Shown piece after piece: positions 9,292 through 21,942 of a stretch of DNA of 64,000 nt. Under the pieces are notes generated by a model. It ran no database searches, had not been told where the DNA came from, and worked only from the letters and a program-made list of their open reading frames with translations. The translations under genes were made by a program, and so were the position numbers. Each line of letters starts with the position of its first letter. Position 1 is the first letter of the stretch. Source of the stretch: Erinaceus europaeus (Eukaryota > Chordata > Mammalia > Eulipotyphla > Erinaceidae); assembly GCF_950295315.1 (NCBI RefSeq), contig NC_080175.1, positions 87,258,161 to 87,322,160 of the forward strand, in the 5' to 3' direction.

Positions 9292-10494
9292 TTGATGGAA
9301 CTATTCTTTAAAGTTTACCTCTTTAATTTTGTATGCCTTGAATATTTTCACCATTGTTTTTTAAATTGTTTCATTAAGTAAGCAATTTATAAGACAACCA
9401 TTGCCAAATGGGTACCATTTCTGTCTTTTCATGAAAATTGTCCGAACACCACTTCTACCACCAACCTAGGTCCCTAGTGCCTATTCAGCCCTCTCTCTCT
9501 ACACAATCCTCCTTCTTTGGCTCAAGGAAAGAAGGGCAAAATACAGGGTGGGACTTGATTTTTCCACCATCTTTGGCTAGTATCTTGACCCTCAGGCATT
9601 TGGTGTCACAATCTATCTGCATACAAGTCAGAAAATATCTCGAATGATTCTACCCCAGAATACTGCCTTACCTGTCCCACACAACAACAGCAACAAAATG
9701 GAGAAATAAGTTTTACTTAACTTGTAACATATTGCTTATTCATTATTGTTGCTTCTAAACTTTATTTGGATATATACAGAATTTTACTATACAAACAGAC
9801 TAAGATAAATGATTAGTCATCATTTTGTATTCCAAAATTCTAAGAGTTAATTAAATTGTGACTTTTTAAATTCAATATCAAAATCAACATGTCACAGTTT
9901 GTATTTTGTTATTTCCAAACAATCCTTTATTCAGCATATGTTGATAAACGTAGTCCTTGATTATTTTTCCCAAAAGAATTTAATGATAATATATTGAAAA
10001 GAAAAGCTCATGTTGCTTCTGAAAAAAAACCAAGAATAGCATACAATGTGAGACAAGCTATTTATTTGGGAAAGTGTTCAATCTATTTATATTATGTAAG
10101 TCACACTGATAGCTTGCTTAGAGAAACTGACCAAAATCTAACAGAACCCTGATGAAAGAATATAGAATAACTAACCTAAACAGGTCTGTCTCATCTAATG
10201 ACTACAGAATGCATGGTGTGTCATCTGTACATTTTGAGATGAAATGGTTCTATGTTGCCCGTAGTGGTAAACATAGGTCATTTTAAAGAATAACAGAAAT
10301 ATCTATGCAAGGTAGGAAAAAAGTTACATTGCAAGTAAAATAGCTATTATTTTGTAATGTCCACCTTCAGAAGTCTACACACATTTTATACTTACTCTCT
10401 ACACATAGCCACAAAACTATAGACAAAATAAGAAAGAAGATACCCTTTGTAGAATGCTATCTTTGACACTAAATTCACAGGATGGGAAGGTAAT
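9292..10494. other. Unassigned intron sequence
   Basis: AT-rich. No exon or clear repeat. Confidence 0.5.
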
Positions 10495-11065
10495 TTATGA
10501 GGTAAAACTGTACTTTTTCATAGGCTCTTTGGAATAGAATAGGACTACTAACTATCTACAAAATGGAGACCCCTCCCCAACTCTTCATATGAACTATTCC
10601 AGCTTTTAGGTTCATGATTAGTCATCAATTTGTTTGGCTTTATATATTTTAACTCTTTTTTTCAGCCACCAGGTTCCAGATGCTAACATGATGCCAACTG
10701 GACTTCCCTAGGCAGAGGGCCCCACCAATGTGTCCTAGAGCCCCATTTCCCTAGAGCTGCACCTCACTAGGGAAAGAGAGAGAGAGAGAGAGAGAGGCAG
10801 ACAGACAGGAAGGCTAGGAGTATGGCTTGACCTACCAAGGCCCACATTTAGCATGGAAGCAATTACAGAAGCCAGACCTTCCACCTTCTGCATTCCATAA
10901 TGTCCCTTGGTCCATACTCCAGAGGGATAACGAATAGGAAAGCTATCAGGGCAGGGGATGGGATATGGAGTTCTGGTGGTGGGAATTGTGTGGAATTGTA
11001 CCCCTCTTATCCTATGTTTTTTGTCAGTGTTTCCTTTTTATAAATAAAATTTTTAAAAAATATAT
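10495..11065 (+). mobile_element. L1 3' UTR, 5'-truncated
   Basis: Starts in the upstream UTR (AGGCTCTTTGGAATAGAATAG) and passes through CAGCCACCAGGTTCCAGATG and GAAGCAATTACAGAAGCC to GTGTTTCCTTTTTATAAATAAAA. A (GA)n expansion interrupts it at 10761-10793. Confidence 0.9.
10761..10793. repeat. (GA)n expansion inside L1
   Basis: Other L1 copies have GGGAAAGAGAGAGGCAGAC here; this copy has about nine extra GA units. Confidence 0.85.
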
Positions 11066-12744
11066 GTACTTTTTCACGGTGGCAGAGGTGAGGTAGATGG
11101 AGAGAAATAATGACTAAAAATCAAGAGAAAACTCCTCAATAAACGGAAAGGAAATTTTTGGTCAAGTCAGAAGAAATGTTCTCCACCAGTGTTAAGTTCC
11201 TTTTTCTTACTAAAAAAAAAAAAAGAAGAAAAGCTGACAATGCTACCTAATGAATTCATAAAAGAGATTATTTAAGGCCAATGTGAAAGAGTTAGTAAAC
11301 CATATCTGCAGTGTTAAGAACCTAGGAGCAAGAACTACAGATGGTTATCTCTGGTACAGACGTGATAGACATACGTATCTTTTTAAAATAAAGATATATA
11401 TTTTTTAATAAAGATATATTTTTATTTATTTATGAAAGAAAGAAAACCAGAACGTCAATTTGACATACATGATGTATATAACCCATCTCAGTATCTCATG
11501 CTTTCAAGTCCAAAACTGGAAGTCACTGTACCATTTCTGCAGTCTCACTTTCATTATTTTTATAAGCAAATGTATCGTGGTTGTGGAACATTGCACCTTG
11601 AAGGAAATTCCAATCTGTCGTCAACCTACATAATAATTAGGGTAAGCAGGTAAATATTTTCTGTAGCGCTTTTTTAAAATGATGTGTCTATAACACAACA
11701 GCCTATCTTTCTTACCCTGAAAAACAGGTGACTTATGGAGTCAGATAAACATCTGTCTTATTCACAAAAGTGTATCATCTTTAATCATCACTGACTCATC
11801 GCTGCATCACAGAGAATTTAGAATATCGTTTATATTTATACATTTAAGCATTTATTATAAGTAAAGGAGAGAGTGAATTACCTAGAAATTCTATTTTATG
11901 GTTTCATAAAGCTGAAATTTCTAGCACAAACAATGGTATTTTGATTACCAGGAGAATGTATCTTTTATTCTTCTTTCTTCTTCTTTTTTCCTGTTTCTTT
12001 CATTTTTAACATTGTGTTAATGAGGTATAAATACTACACATTTTCTCAATTTTTCCTAAATAATAATAATTTAATAAGTACCACTAATAATCAATAGATA
12101 TCATTTTTTAGTCTCACTTTTGAGTGTCTTTTGTTGCACTGATTCATATTTTCCTAAGCTTCTTTATTTTTCTTACTTTGGGGAGGGGGTTATTACATAG
12201 TGGACAAGAGGGATAGAAGGGACGTATCATGTATGTCAAAACCATTTTAGTTTAACCATTCTAGAAATTTCATAATACACAGGGTACAAAAGTTATTGAT
12301 ATCTATCTTATGTTTAAAAAACTATAATATTTTTTTCAATTAATTGATGAGTAAGTTTTGATAATTATTAAGACCCTGATATAAGTGGATACTTGCTTTG
12401 AACCTTGCATTTCATATTTTAAAACTAAAAAAAAAGTTAATATATTAACTGTCAGACTCATTTTTTATTTTTTAATCTTTCTTAATGTTATTTTGATTTA
12501 TTTTTGCTCTCCTGGCCTTCAAAGCCTCTTTTAATGCCTCCAAAACTATTTATGTGGAAAATGTAAATTCCTCTCTGCCCAAATTGCTTAACTGCTCTTC
12601 GTCAGCAGCCCAGATATCTAAAACTTCAATTATGCTTTTAACTATATACAGCTGAATAGAAAGAAAGAGAAAGAGGATGTGAAAGAGAGGTGAGAGAGAG
12701 AAAGATCGAGCAAGAGATAGGATAGGTCCTTGTCTAATGTTTAT
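11066..12744. other. Unassigned intron sequence
   Basis: AT-rich, with short purine-rich runs at 12655-12720. No gene seen. Confidence 0.5.
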
Positions 12745-13095
12745 AGGAATCTCCAAATTATTTTCCACAGGAGTTGAACTAATTCACAGTCCCACTAACA
12801 GCATAAGAGTTCTCTAGTCTAAGTTCCAACTTTCCACCTTGTCTTTTCCATTCTTTCCTTGTTTTTTAAGGTCCACCTATAAGTAAGATAATTTGATATT
12901 CCTCTTTCCCCTTCTGGTTTATCTCACTGAATATGATTCCTTCAACTTCAGTGAAAAAAGAAGACTTAATCATTCTTTATCATTTCTAACCAATCAGCAG
13001 CTGTTATTATGTTGCTTCCAATTTAAGCTATTACAAATTGCTCTGTTACAAACATACATCCTTCTATTATGAACATAGAAACATATCTGCACATA
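12745..13095 (-). mobile_element. Old L1 3' region, minus strand
   Basis: CCAAATTATTTTCCACAGG, CAGTCCCACTAACAGC and TTATCTCACTGAATATGATTCC are decayed forms of the reverse-strand L1 ORF2/3' end. Many differences point to an old insertion. Confidence 0.65.
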
Positions 13096-13144
13096 GATCT
13101 TTATAGATAGTTATTATGTTTCTAACAAACTAATACAAAAAATA

Positions 13145-13255
13145 AAGAGAAACACAGAGACAAAGAGAGTGGGAAAGACATAATAGCAATAAAACTTATG
13201 GCTTCCCCCAGTGCAGTGGGAACTGAGCTCAAAGTAAGCTAAGCAGATGATGACA
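13145..13255 (-). mobile_element. Possible diverged SINE
   Basis: CTTCCCCCAGTGCAGTGGGAACTGAGCTC resembles the reverse of a tRNA-derived head next to a purine-rich body. Weak call. Confidence 0.4.
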
Positions 13256-13349
13256 GAAAAGAAAAAAACATTTTAAAGAAAGATTATTAAAAAAAAAAAG
13301 TTTGCCTTTACCTAGGAGTTTTGCTATAGTACAGGTTGTAGTATATATT

Positions 13350-13381
13350 AATTAATTGATTAATTAATTAATCAATTAATT
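13350..13381. repeat. 32-bp perfect palindrome of ATTA units
   Basis: AATTAATTGATTAATT followed directly by its own reverse complement, with no spacer. Confidence 0.95.
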
Positions 13382-13450
13382 CAACAAAAAATGTGTTGAC
13401 GGACTGCTATGTGTTATGTGCTGGGCCTAAGAGAACATTTTCAGTGGAAC

Positions 13451-13747
13451 AGGGAGTCGGGCAGTAGTACAGCGGTTAAGCCTACGTGGCACCAAGCTCA
13501 AGGACCAGCATAAGGATCCTGGTTGGATCCCCCAGCTTCCCCACCTGCAGGGGAGTCGCTTCACGGGTGGTGAAGCAGGTCTGCAGGTCTCTGTCTTTCT
13601 CTCCCCCTCTCTGTCTTCCCCTCCTCTCTCCATCCTATCGAACAATGATGACATCAATAACAACAACAATAATAACTACAACAATAAAAAGGGCAACAAA
13701 AGGGAAAATAAATAAATTAATATTAAAATAATAAAATAAATATATAC
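13451..13747 (+). mobile_element. Type A SINE, full length
   Basis: GGGAGTCGGGCAGTAG head, CACCTGCAGGGGAGTCGC linker, CT-rich body and AACAACAACAATAATAAC tail. An imperfect TSD CAGT(G/A)GAACA flanks it (left copy ending 13450, right copy ending 13760). Confidence 0.93.
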
Positions 13748-13760
13748 TTCCAGTAGAACA

Positions 13761-15047
13761 AGTCATTGATAAACAGGTAAGTATAATACAAAGCTCTCAG
13801 TTCTACAAAATTATGTGCCAAGTAGAATGATACTTAGACTATATCATTTGAAACAAAATATCACAAGATATAATTGTATACCTCAAATTTATTATTTGCC
13901 CCTTTGTCTTTGCATCTTAACATTTATATTTATCATTCACTAGTTTCTATATTTACATGGTCCTCAACTGTCCATATTCCTCATTCCATACATATGTATT
14001 AGTGGATTGACCTTTTCGACATATATTTCCCATGAAATGTGAAAAACAGTAATAAAGTTACCAGGTTTGGGGAAGATTACCTCAAAATATGTAAGATTGG
14101 AATATTATATTGAGTTATAGTTACTTAGATTGGTAAAGCAAAAAGAATAGTTTGACTATATCTCCCTTGAAAGCCAGAAACAAATTTCTCATGTAAAAGT
14201 AACTTCCCTTCACAAAGGGGAATGAACAGGAAAATTGGGCACAGAAAGTTGTTTCAGCAAATGTCGCTTAGTTTTTCATTAAATAATACTCTTGCCTGAA
14301 GTTGCCTTGTCTTGGTAGCTTTTCTTGAGTCTGTTTGTCTAAAAGATATAGAATAGACTGTCTTGACTAGTTCTTAGGCATCATAATTATGGGATTTCTT
14401 ATGTACAAAATTTAATTTGCTTTTTTCTCCTATTAATTGGTCCAATGTCAATTTAATTAACAGTCAAGTCAAAAGAGCCTATGTAAGCAAGTTAGATGAT
14501 ATTTTGCAGGCAAATTCTGGAGTTGTTCAATTAAACCAGTGTTATCTCACTTGAATACCTATGAATCAATGAGTATTTATTTAGTGTCCCCTAGAGTGTT
14601 ACACTTCTTAAAGGATCATAAAGAAGATTAAGACAAGATCTTTGTCTACATCTGAGGCTACTATACTTCATTTGGAGAGAGAAAAAGACAAATATACATG
14701 TCACCTTGAAGTGTCTAATCCACTTATCAATTTATTCACTGTGAATCCAGGGGTGTAACATAACCACTCTCCGACAAACATTCTTTGGGTGTCTGTTATA
14801 TACTTGGAGCAGTTTATTTTTCTTAATTTATAAGTATTATTATTTCTCACAATACTCTTTCTAATAGCAGATTAGAGGGACCAAGTCATATATATATTAC
14901 ATTTAAAATCACCAAATGCAGTAAGTATCAAATGCAATGTGACAGAGGAATTTTAATCTAACTAATTATCAAATCAGAAGAAATACAAACAGAGAGATCA
15001 ATGATTTGGGAAGCTATTTGAGTAATGCTGATAAAATTCAACCCCTA
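13761..15047. other. Unassigned intron sequence
   Basis: AT-rich, single copy in appearance, no coding signal. Confidence 0.5.
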
Positions 15048-15059
15048 AAGGCTGTGTAC

Positions 15060-15226
15060 ATTTTTTTTTATAAGATAACTTTTTTTTTTATTTAAGAAAG
15101 GATTAATTAACAAAACCATATGGTAGGAGGGGTACAATTCCACACAATTCCCTCTACCCAATCTCCATATCCCACCCCCTCCCCTGATAGCTTTCCCATT
15201 CTCTATCCCTCTGCATGGACCCAGGG
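15060..15226 (-). mobile_element. Short L1 3' end, minus strand, with 12-bp TSD
   Basis: T-rich tail, then TTAAGAAAGGATTAATTAAC and the terminal L1 UTR, cut at ATGGACCCAGGG. TSD AAGGCTGTGTAC lies at 15048-15059 and 15227-15238. It is an ordinary 5' truncation and the control for the inverted copies. Confidence 0.92.
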
Positions 15227-15308
15227 AAGGCTGTGTACTTAAATGTAATCTCCATTTATCCTTCATTTTTATCTTAGTGGATCAATCTAGAAATGCTGTT
15301 TATCTCTT

Positions 15309-15588
15309 TTTTTTTTATTTTTAAATTTTTCCCTTTTAAATGTTGTCCTTGTTTATCAGTTGTTGTTATTGCTATTGCTGTCGTTATTGTTGGATAGGAC
15401 AGAGAAAAATTAAGAGAGGAGGGGAAGACAGAGAGGGAGAGAGAAAAACCCCTGCAGGCCTGCTTCACCGCCTGTGAAGTAACTCCCCCGCAGGTGGAGA
15501 GCTCAGGACTCAAACCAGGATCCTTAAGCTGGTCCTTGCGCTTTGTGTCATGTGTGCTTAACCTGCTGCGCCACTGCCCGGCTCCCCC
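15309..15588 (-). mobile_element. Type A SINE, minus strand
   Basis: TTGTTGGATAGGACAGAG body, CCTGCAGGCCTGCTTCACC linker and head ending GCGCCACTGCCCGGCTCCC. TSD GTTTATCTCTT lies at 15298-15308 and 15589-15599. Confidence 0.95.
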
Positions 15589-15789
15589 GTTTATCTCTTC
15601 ACATCATCAAATTTTACATATTTTATAAAATATTCTGCTGAAATAGAATGTGCTATTATTCACTGTTCACTCTCTCATCCATCCTGTTCCAAGTTTAGCC
15701 AGAAAATACTATCTTTCTGGTCTCAGTTAAACTACCACTGCCAACTTCTTCTGTGATCTAAATTAGTTTCTCCTGTGCTATTATTTTTT

Positions 15790-16110
15790 TTTTTTTACTT
15801 GATGGAATAATGGTTTACAGTCAACAGTAAAATATAGTAGTTGGTCCATATGTAACATTTCTCAGTTTTCCACATAAAACTAACCACCATCTCCCCCACC
15901 CCCACCCCCCAGATCCTCTGCCATTATGTTCCAAGACTTGAACACTCTCACCACCACCATCACCACCACCACCCAGAGTCCTTTGGTGCAATACACCAAA
16001 TCCAGTCCACGTTGGGCTTTGTGCTCTCTTTTTTTGTTCTTGTTCTGTAATTCTTTTCAAAGAATCTATTCCTTTGTCTCTTGAGATCACACTCTTCACA
16101 AATTGTAACT
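15790..16110 (-). mobile_element. Older L1-type 3' end, minus strand
   Basis: T-run then TGGAATAATGGTTTACAGTC, AGATCCTCTGCCATTATG, and AGAGTCCTTTGGTGCAATAC. The same blocks occur at 27302-27600. A CACCACCA-rich stretch lies at 15948-15974. Family assignment to L1 is from memory of similar insectivore elements. Confidence 0.6.
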
Positions 16111-18370
16111 ATATCTTATTTGGTAAGTTTGCTAAGTGAGCATATTGTTTGTCTCTGTCACTGACTGTTAATATGTTGAAAAGAAAATGCTGTTCTTTGT
16201 CAGTAAGTATGTGCTTAGATTCCAGCAATCAAATAGATACATAAATACATTCATTAAGAACATTTTAATGGATAAAGGTTAGCAATATTTAAAATTAATT
16301 GTTAAAGCAAAATGCAAAATTTTCATTACTGCAAGCGACTGAAAGAAAACATATGTCAATGCTTTAATAGAAGTCATGGTTTTGAGAAAATATTTCATCT
16401 TTCCTGAAAAGAAATGACATTCAAAATATAAATATGAAGCAAGGGTATTCAAGTAATGGGTAACAAAACAAACTATAAGTATGTGATGCATGTTCATAAT
16501 TTTAAAGTCTAATAGAGCAAAAAACTTTTCTTATTTGAGAAGTAGCAGGAAACAGGCCTTGAATGATTCATTAAAATAATCAAGAAAAACTAGAGCAAGA
16601 CATACAAAAAACAAAAAGGAAGGTTTGGGAAATTTTAGAATAAAGTAATCTGAAAGAAAAACATAGGTCACTATGAATTTATATAAACCAGATTAGCTTC
16701 ATAGATCCCGATGAGAGATATTTACCGTCTTAATTTTATTTCTTTCAAATATAGATCTATTTTCCATCTATTGCTAAATGTTCTTAGTTTCCAATATTAC
16801 TCCTTCATTAAACCATCATTTTTATTATGAGAAAAATATTTTTCTTTGCCTACTCTGGACCTTGTGTATATATTATTTCATTGGTTCTACATTATTATTC
16901 CATGCAAATAGAGTGGGACAGAAGTGCCACAGCATGGATCTTTTTCCCTGTTCCATATCACTCTGAGAGCTAAATTTAGGCCGTGGACATGCAAAGACAC
17001 GCATTCTGCCTTGTGAGCTATCTCTCTGCTTCCATTAGGAAACCACTGACACCAAGATGCAAATTTCAGCAAATTTCCATTAAATTATACAGGCAGTGCA
17101 TATAGAGGTTTAATTTGCGAAATTAATATTTTTGAATACTATTATTAATGTTGTCAAAATTCAAATGCAACTGTAATGAGTGAAGAGGTTTTTTTTTCCT
17201 TTGACTTTTACAAAATGATTAAAAAAAATTGGTCCTACAAACACTTAAGACAAGACTCAAATCTTTCTACAATCTGTGAACATAAGTGGCAGGATGTTCA
17301 CCTTTGTTTAATAAAAGGATTTTAGATGAAAAGACAAATAGTAGAACAACTGAGAGCAATTTGAGAAAGATCAGTTCATCAGAAGAGTCACAGCTGGAAA
17401 ACATCTTCACCTTCCCAGGATTATTTCAATTAATCATGGGAAGTAATTACAAAATATCACAACTGTTCTTTAGACTCTAAATTTAAATATAAAACAGTTC
17501 ATTCAATTATGAATTTTCCTGCACAAAATAATCCAAATCCTAATTTTATGTTAAGTAGCTACAATCAAAATGTTTTAACATATTCTATAAATACTGGGTA
17601 TAAAAATGACATAAACTTTTACAGGGAAGGAAGAATTTAGAGGGTTGCATTGGGAGTGGCAATACAGTCACATTTTTTGTGCAAAACAAGACTATTTCCA
17701 GAGAGCTAAAGTTAGAGAAATGAGTTTCCCCAAAAAGGCTCTGAATATTTGTTTTAGCGTGTTAGAGTTCTCAGTATCCACTAAACGATCATAGTTGTAC
17801 AGATTAGCAAAAGGCTACAACCATACTCCAGTCCCATGGTTATCTAGCAAGCAATCAACATGTGCAAAACATAGTGGAAAGAATCTTTGCTTTTACCAGA
17901 CACTAAGATAAAAACTTGCATTTAAGTGAACATTCATCATTTGAAGATTCAATAGCTAAGAACTCTGGGCAAATAGACATAATTCAGAGAAACAATAGAA
18001 ACACAATACATATTGGGTACATTAGCCTTCAAGGACATATTTCAAGACAAGAAATAGGTATCCAGACAGGGAAAAACAGAACATTCACTTAGCAAACTCT
18101 CTTCAAAACGTTTACATTGATTTCTCTGTGAACCAGTTTGTTCTACCATGACTGACAAGAACAATGATACAAATTCTCTCAACTTTCTCATGAGGTAGAG
18201 CTTCTAACCACAAGGAGCTTTGTCTGTTTGTTCTGGACCATCAGTTGCTATCTAAGTCAAACCATAAAAAAAACATTTGTAAAGTATAGAGTTAATGGGC
18301 ATTAAGTACATACAATGTTTTCATTTTCATTAAAGAGTCAGTCACTCTTCAAGTTCTTGATGATATGTCA
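16111..18370. other. Unassigned intron sequence
   Basis: AT-rich single-copy sequence. No exon, RNA gene or clear repeat. Confidence 0.5.
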
Positions 18371-18478
18371 AATTTAAGAGCTAGAGCAGTAGTAGCAGGT
18401 GGAATTTACATGCAAGAGGTCCCTGAGTTGATCCTTGATACTATCAATAGTCAGAGCTGAGCAGTGCTCTGGTATTTT
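18371..18478 (+). mobile_element. tRNA-derived SINE (type E)
   Basis: GCAAGAGGTCCCTGAGTTGATCC and CAGAGCTGAGCAGTGCTCTGG, shared with 36950-37078 and, reversed, 30865-31002. Confidence 0.7.
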
Positions 18479-18639
18479 TTTTTTTTTTTAATGTGTTTGT
18501 GTATTGGTGTGTTACAAACTGAAACACCTTTCCTTGGTAAACTCTCTTCTGGATGGTATTCTCTACACAAAAATAATTTGTGATTTAAACTCCTAAGAAA
18601 CCCAGTACTTAATATATTGTACCTGCTTAGGTGCCGTAT

Positions 18640-19352
18640 AACTAAATGTGGACACATATGGAGGCAGATTTGTTAAAGGCAAAGGCCCAATAAACCTAGA
18701 CAACAAGTAAACAATAAATGGCACTAAATGCTTTAACAACTGGGAGAACGTCTAACCTCATCAGATAAAGAAAGGACTACAAAAGCTGGATAAGGGCAAG
18801 AGACTGGCTCACTTAATGATGGGCTTTTTGGTCAATAACAGGCCACCCCATCATTGGGGGCCCTAGTCAGAAAAATCCTTGGATTCCCCGTAGACAATAT
18901 GAATACAGACCTCTACAAATCCCTCTCTTCTGTCGTGTCCAATGGAGAAGCAACTACAGAATTTAGAATGCCCACCTTCTGCACCCCCCAAAATTTCTGG
19001 TCCATACTTCCCGCGCATAAGAGCTGCTAGGGAAAGATGACCAGAGGGTCCTGAACTCCAATTCTAACAGCATCCAGAAAGAGAAGAGGAAAAAAATGAA
19101 TGAACATTCTGAAGTAGTAACATATATAGGAGTGATGTAGAAAGGAAGAGAAGACAGGACCATAGAAAGAAATTGGCAAATGTATATAAATATCGTGAAA
19201 GAAATAATAGCCTGTATCTGTTATCTTGGGAGAACTAATGCAGTTTCCAATGGAGGGAATGGGGACACAAAACTCAGGTGGTGGGAGCAGTGTGGATGTT
19301 ACCCCTATTGTTTCATAATTTTGTATCAGTATAAAAATACCAATAAAATGAA
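18640..19352 (+). mobile_element. Older L1 3' UTR
   Basis: Contains diverged counterparts of the L1 UTR: GGAGAAGCAACTACAG, CACCTTCTGCACCCC, GGTGGTGGGAGCAGTGTGG and TTACCCCTATTG, ending in CCAATAAAATGAAAACG. Its upstream part differs from the younger copies, so it is a different subfamily. Confidence 0.65.
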
Positions 19353-19364
19353 AACGAAATGAGA

Positions 19365-19537
19365 AGATCGATGATCTATGTGGTAAAGAAATTTATATTA
19401 CACGGATCCAGATTCAAGCCACTACTCCCCACCCTTAGGGGAAAAGCTTCACAAGTTGGGAAGCAGATCCTACAGCCATCTGTTTGTTTGTTTTTCTCTC
19501 TCCCTATTTCCCCCTTCTGTCTTAATTTCTCTCTGCC
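19365..19537 (+). mobile_element. Diverged SINE, 5' part
   Basis: GGATCCAGATTCAAGCC head and AAAGCTTCACAAGTTGGG linker with CT-rich body ending CTCTCTGCCA. The rest resumes after 19764 (TCTCTCTGTCCTATACAATG). Confidence 0.75.
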
Positions 19538-19763
19538 ACAAAGCAGACCTTGGACAGCATTTTATATATTGCAACAAAGTAAAGGATTCTGGGGTGGTGG
19601 TAGTAGGGGTAGGGGCGTGTTCAGGTCCTGGAACATGATAGTGGAGGATTACTTAGGTGGGGAATTAGAGTGTTATGTAGAAAATAGAAATGTTACAAAT
19701 GTACCAACTACTGTATTTTACTGTGGAGTGTAAACCATTAACCCGCCCCCCAATAAAGAAAAA
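19538..19763 (+). mobile_element. Older L1-type 3' end inserted in a SINE
   Basis: GTAAAGGATTCTGGGGTGG, ATGTACCAACTACTG and TGTAAACCATTAACCCGCC, ending CCAATAAAGAAAAA. It is the plus-strand version of the element at 15790. SINE body lies on both sides. Confidence 0.65.
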
Positions 19764-19884
19764 CATCTCTCTGTCCTATACAATGAAATGGAAATATGAT
19801 TTAAATGACAAAAAATCATCATCAATTTTTGATTCTATGTGCAAAACTTGAAAGTTTAAGACTAGCATCACTGTTCAAAAAAGT

Positions 19885-20038
19885 ATGGGTCAGTGAGATT
19901 GCTCATGTAGTAGGGAGCCTTCCTTGCCATGCTAGCAGTCCAGGTTTGAGCTGCTGGTAATACATGGGACAGAGAGAACCAAAACACAGCCAGAAAACAA
20001 TTTCAGTGCTAAATTATCTCTTCCTCTGTTTCTTAAAA
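19885..20038 (+). mobile_element. tRNA-derived SINE (type D)
   Basis: TGGGTCAGTGAGATTGCTC head, GTCCAGGTTTGAGCTGC B-box region and ACATGGGACAGAGAGAACC body. Confidence 0.6.
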
Positions 20039-20044
20039 AAATGG

Positions 20045-20262
20045 TTTGTTTCATTTATTTACTACTGGATAGAGACAGAGAGAAATTGACAGGAGGAGGG
20101 GAGACAGAGAGGGAACGAGAAAGAGAGACAGCTGAAACTCTACTTCACCACTTGTGAAGCTTTCCCCATGCAGGTGGGGACCAGGGGCTTTAACACTGCA
20201 GTCCGAGCTTTAACACTGCAGTCCTTGAGCTTAAGCAGGTGTGTCACCGCCTGGCTCCTCTG
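20045..20262 (-). mobile_element. Type B SINE, minus strand, with 20-bp duplication
   Basis: TTGTGAAGCTTTCCCC linker, CCATGCAGGTGGGGACC and head ending GTGTCACCGCCTGGCTCC. The block AGCTTTAACACTGCAGTCC is repeated within the B-box region. Confidence 0.88.
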
Positions 20263-20604
20263 TCTCTGTCTCTCTATCTAAAAAACTTTATTGACCAGAC
20301 AGGTCAATTATAATAGAAAGAATTAAGAACACTTGAAAGGTGCAAGGAGTCTGGGCATCTAAGTCCCTGTGTTAGAATAAGGGCACAGTTTTGTGGACAG
20401 TGAGATGTTCTGACATCTGGGGTAGAAAAATGTGGAAATGCACCCTCATGGCAGTAAAAGAGTCTAAATCCAGTAAATCAACATGTCCTCAGTAAGGCGA
20501 ATTTGAAGTTGAAGAAAGAGGACTGTAAATATGTCATGTTTTGATAATGTGAAAGGACCTGGGTTGTGTGTGAGAGCGTTCTGCAATGACCTTTCACAGG
20601 GAGG

Positions 20605-20668
20605 TGAGGAACTGTGTTCATGAATCAACGACTCCACTATAAACCATTGATCCCCCAACTAAAAGTAC
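20605..20668 (+). mobile_element. Older L1-type 3' terminus
   Basis: ATCAACGACTCCACTATAAACC, then ATTGATCCCCCAACTAAAAG, matching 25205-25262 and the end of 19538-19763. The element may extend leftward to about 20300. Confidence 0.55.
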
Positions 20669-21608
20669 TTTAAAACTACTAAATATAGTAAATTTGCTTT
20701 AACAGAATTTATTGTTTAACCCAGTGTCAGTATGTCCTACTTACACAACTGAATAAGTTCCTGCTATTGCTAAATACCAAAGCTGGACATATTTGAGAAC
20801 TGGTTATTTTAAATTTTGAAAAATATACTACAACTTTTAAAAATTTGAATTTTAACGTAAAAGAATCGACATTGGCTAAACTACATAAAACTGACAGAAA
20901 AATCAATAACCAGTCTCTCTCCATACACATGTATATATGAATATATATATTTCAAAATACTTTGCAAGGTGTTAGATATTTGTCCAAATGGAAGACATTA
21001 CAAGATTATTCCTGAAACAACAGTTTTGGAAAAGCATACCACCTTACTATCCTTTCATAAAATAACAGAGGCTAGACGTGATCAATGAACTGCCAAATAG
21101 CATCCCACTATATAGAAATAAACATTGCCTCACATCTACACTTAGGAACAAGACTGTGACACAGATGGCTGGCTCACGCTTAGTACTACAACTGTGACAC
21201 AGATGGCTGGCCCTCCTGTTGAAATGCAGGTTCTTCTACCAGGATGTGGAGTTGCCTTTGGAAGACAGAGAAAACATTCCCTAGTCTCCTTCCATCTCTT
21301 CCAATTAATGAGATTAATAAGGCTTCTATTTAAGATTCATTTTTTCACTTACTGGAATATGGAAACTATAGACTGCCTAGATTTTTGTCTTTTATGGAGT
21401 CGTTAATGATTTACAGCAGAGTTGATGACACATGAACACAATTGCTCATCCCCCTGTGATATGTGTCTGAATATAAATAAAATCATCAAATACCATTTTC
21501 TTCATCTGGCCTGTTTGACTACGCTTAATGACATCTAGTTCTAGCCTGCAAATCGTGTTTTATGGCTTTGTAGTCTCCCACTTTGCGTCTACATCACATG
21601 GAACTTCT
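20669..21608. other. Unassigned intron sequence
   Basis: AT-rich. A short direct repeat (CTGTGACACAGATGGCTGGC) occurs at about 21154 and 21190. No gene. Confidence 0.5.
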
Positions 21609-21609
21609 T

Positions 21610-21932
21610 TCTTTTTTTAACCTTTGAGATCGATGCCTGCACTACGAATCCACTGCTCCTGAAAGCCATCTTTTTTTTTTTTTTCCATTGTTGGTGGTGT
21701 TGCTGTAATTGCTGTTGTTGCTGCTGCTGTTCTTGTTGTTGGATCAGACAGAGAGAAATTGAGAGAAGAGGGGAAGACAGAGAGGTGGAGAGAAAGACAC
21801 CTGCAGACCTGCTTCACAGCTTGTGAAGCAACCCCCTGAAGGTGGGGAGCCAGGGGCTGGAACCCAGATCCTTGCTCTGGTCCTTGAGTTTCACACTGTG
21901 TGCACTTAAGCGGCTATGCTACCACCTGCCCC
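21610..21932 (-). mobile_element. Type A SINE with long 3' segment, minus strand
   Basis: CCTGCACTACGAATCCACTG segment, TTGTTGGATCAGACAGAG body, CCTGCAGACCTGCTTCACAG linker and head ending ACCACCTGCCCCC. Imperfect TSD TGGAA(C/T)TTCT on both sides. Confidence 0.92.
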
Positions 21933-21942
21933 CTTGGAATTT

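Noticed and set aside
21154..21210. Short direct repeat CTGTGACACAGATGGCTGGC
   Set aside because: A local 36-bp-spaced duplication with no flanking element. Too small to interpret.
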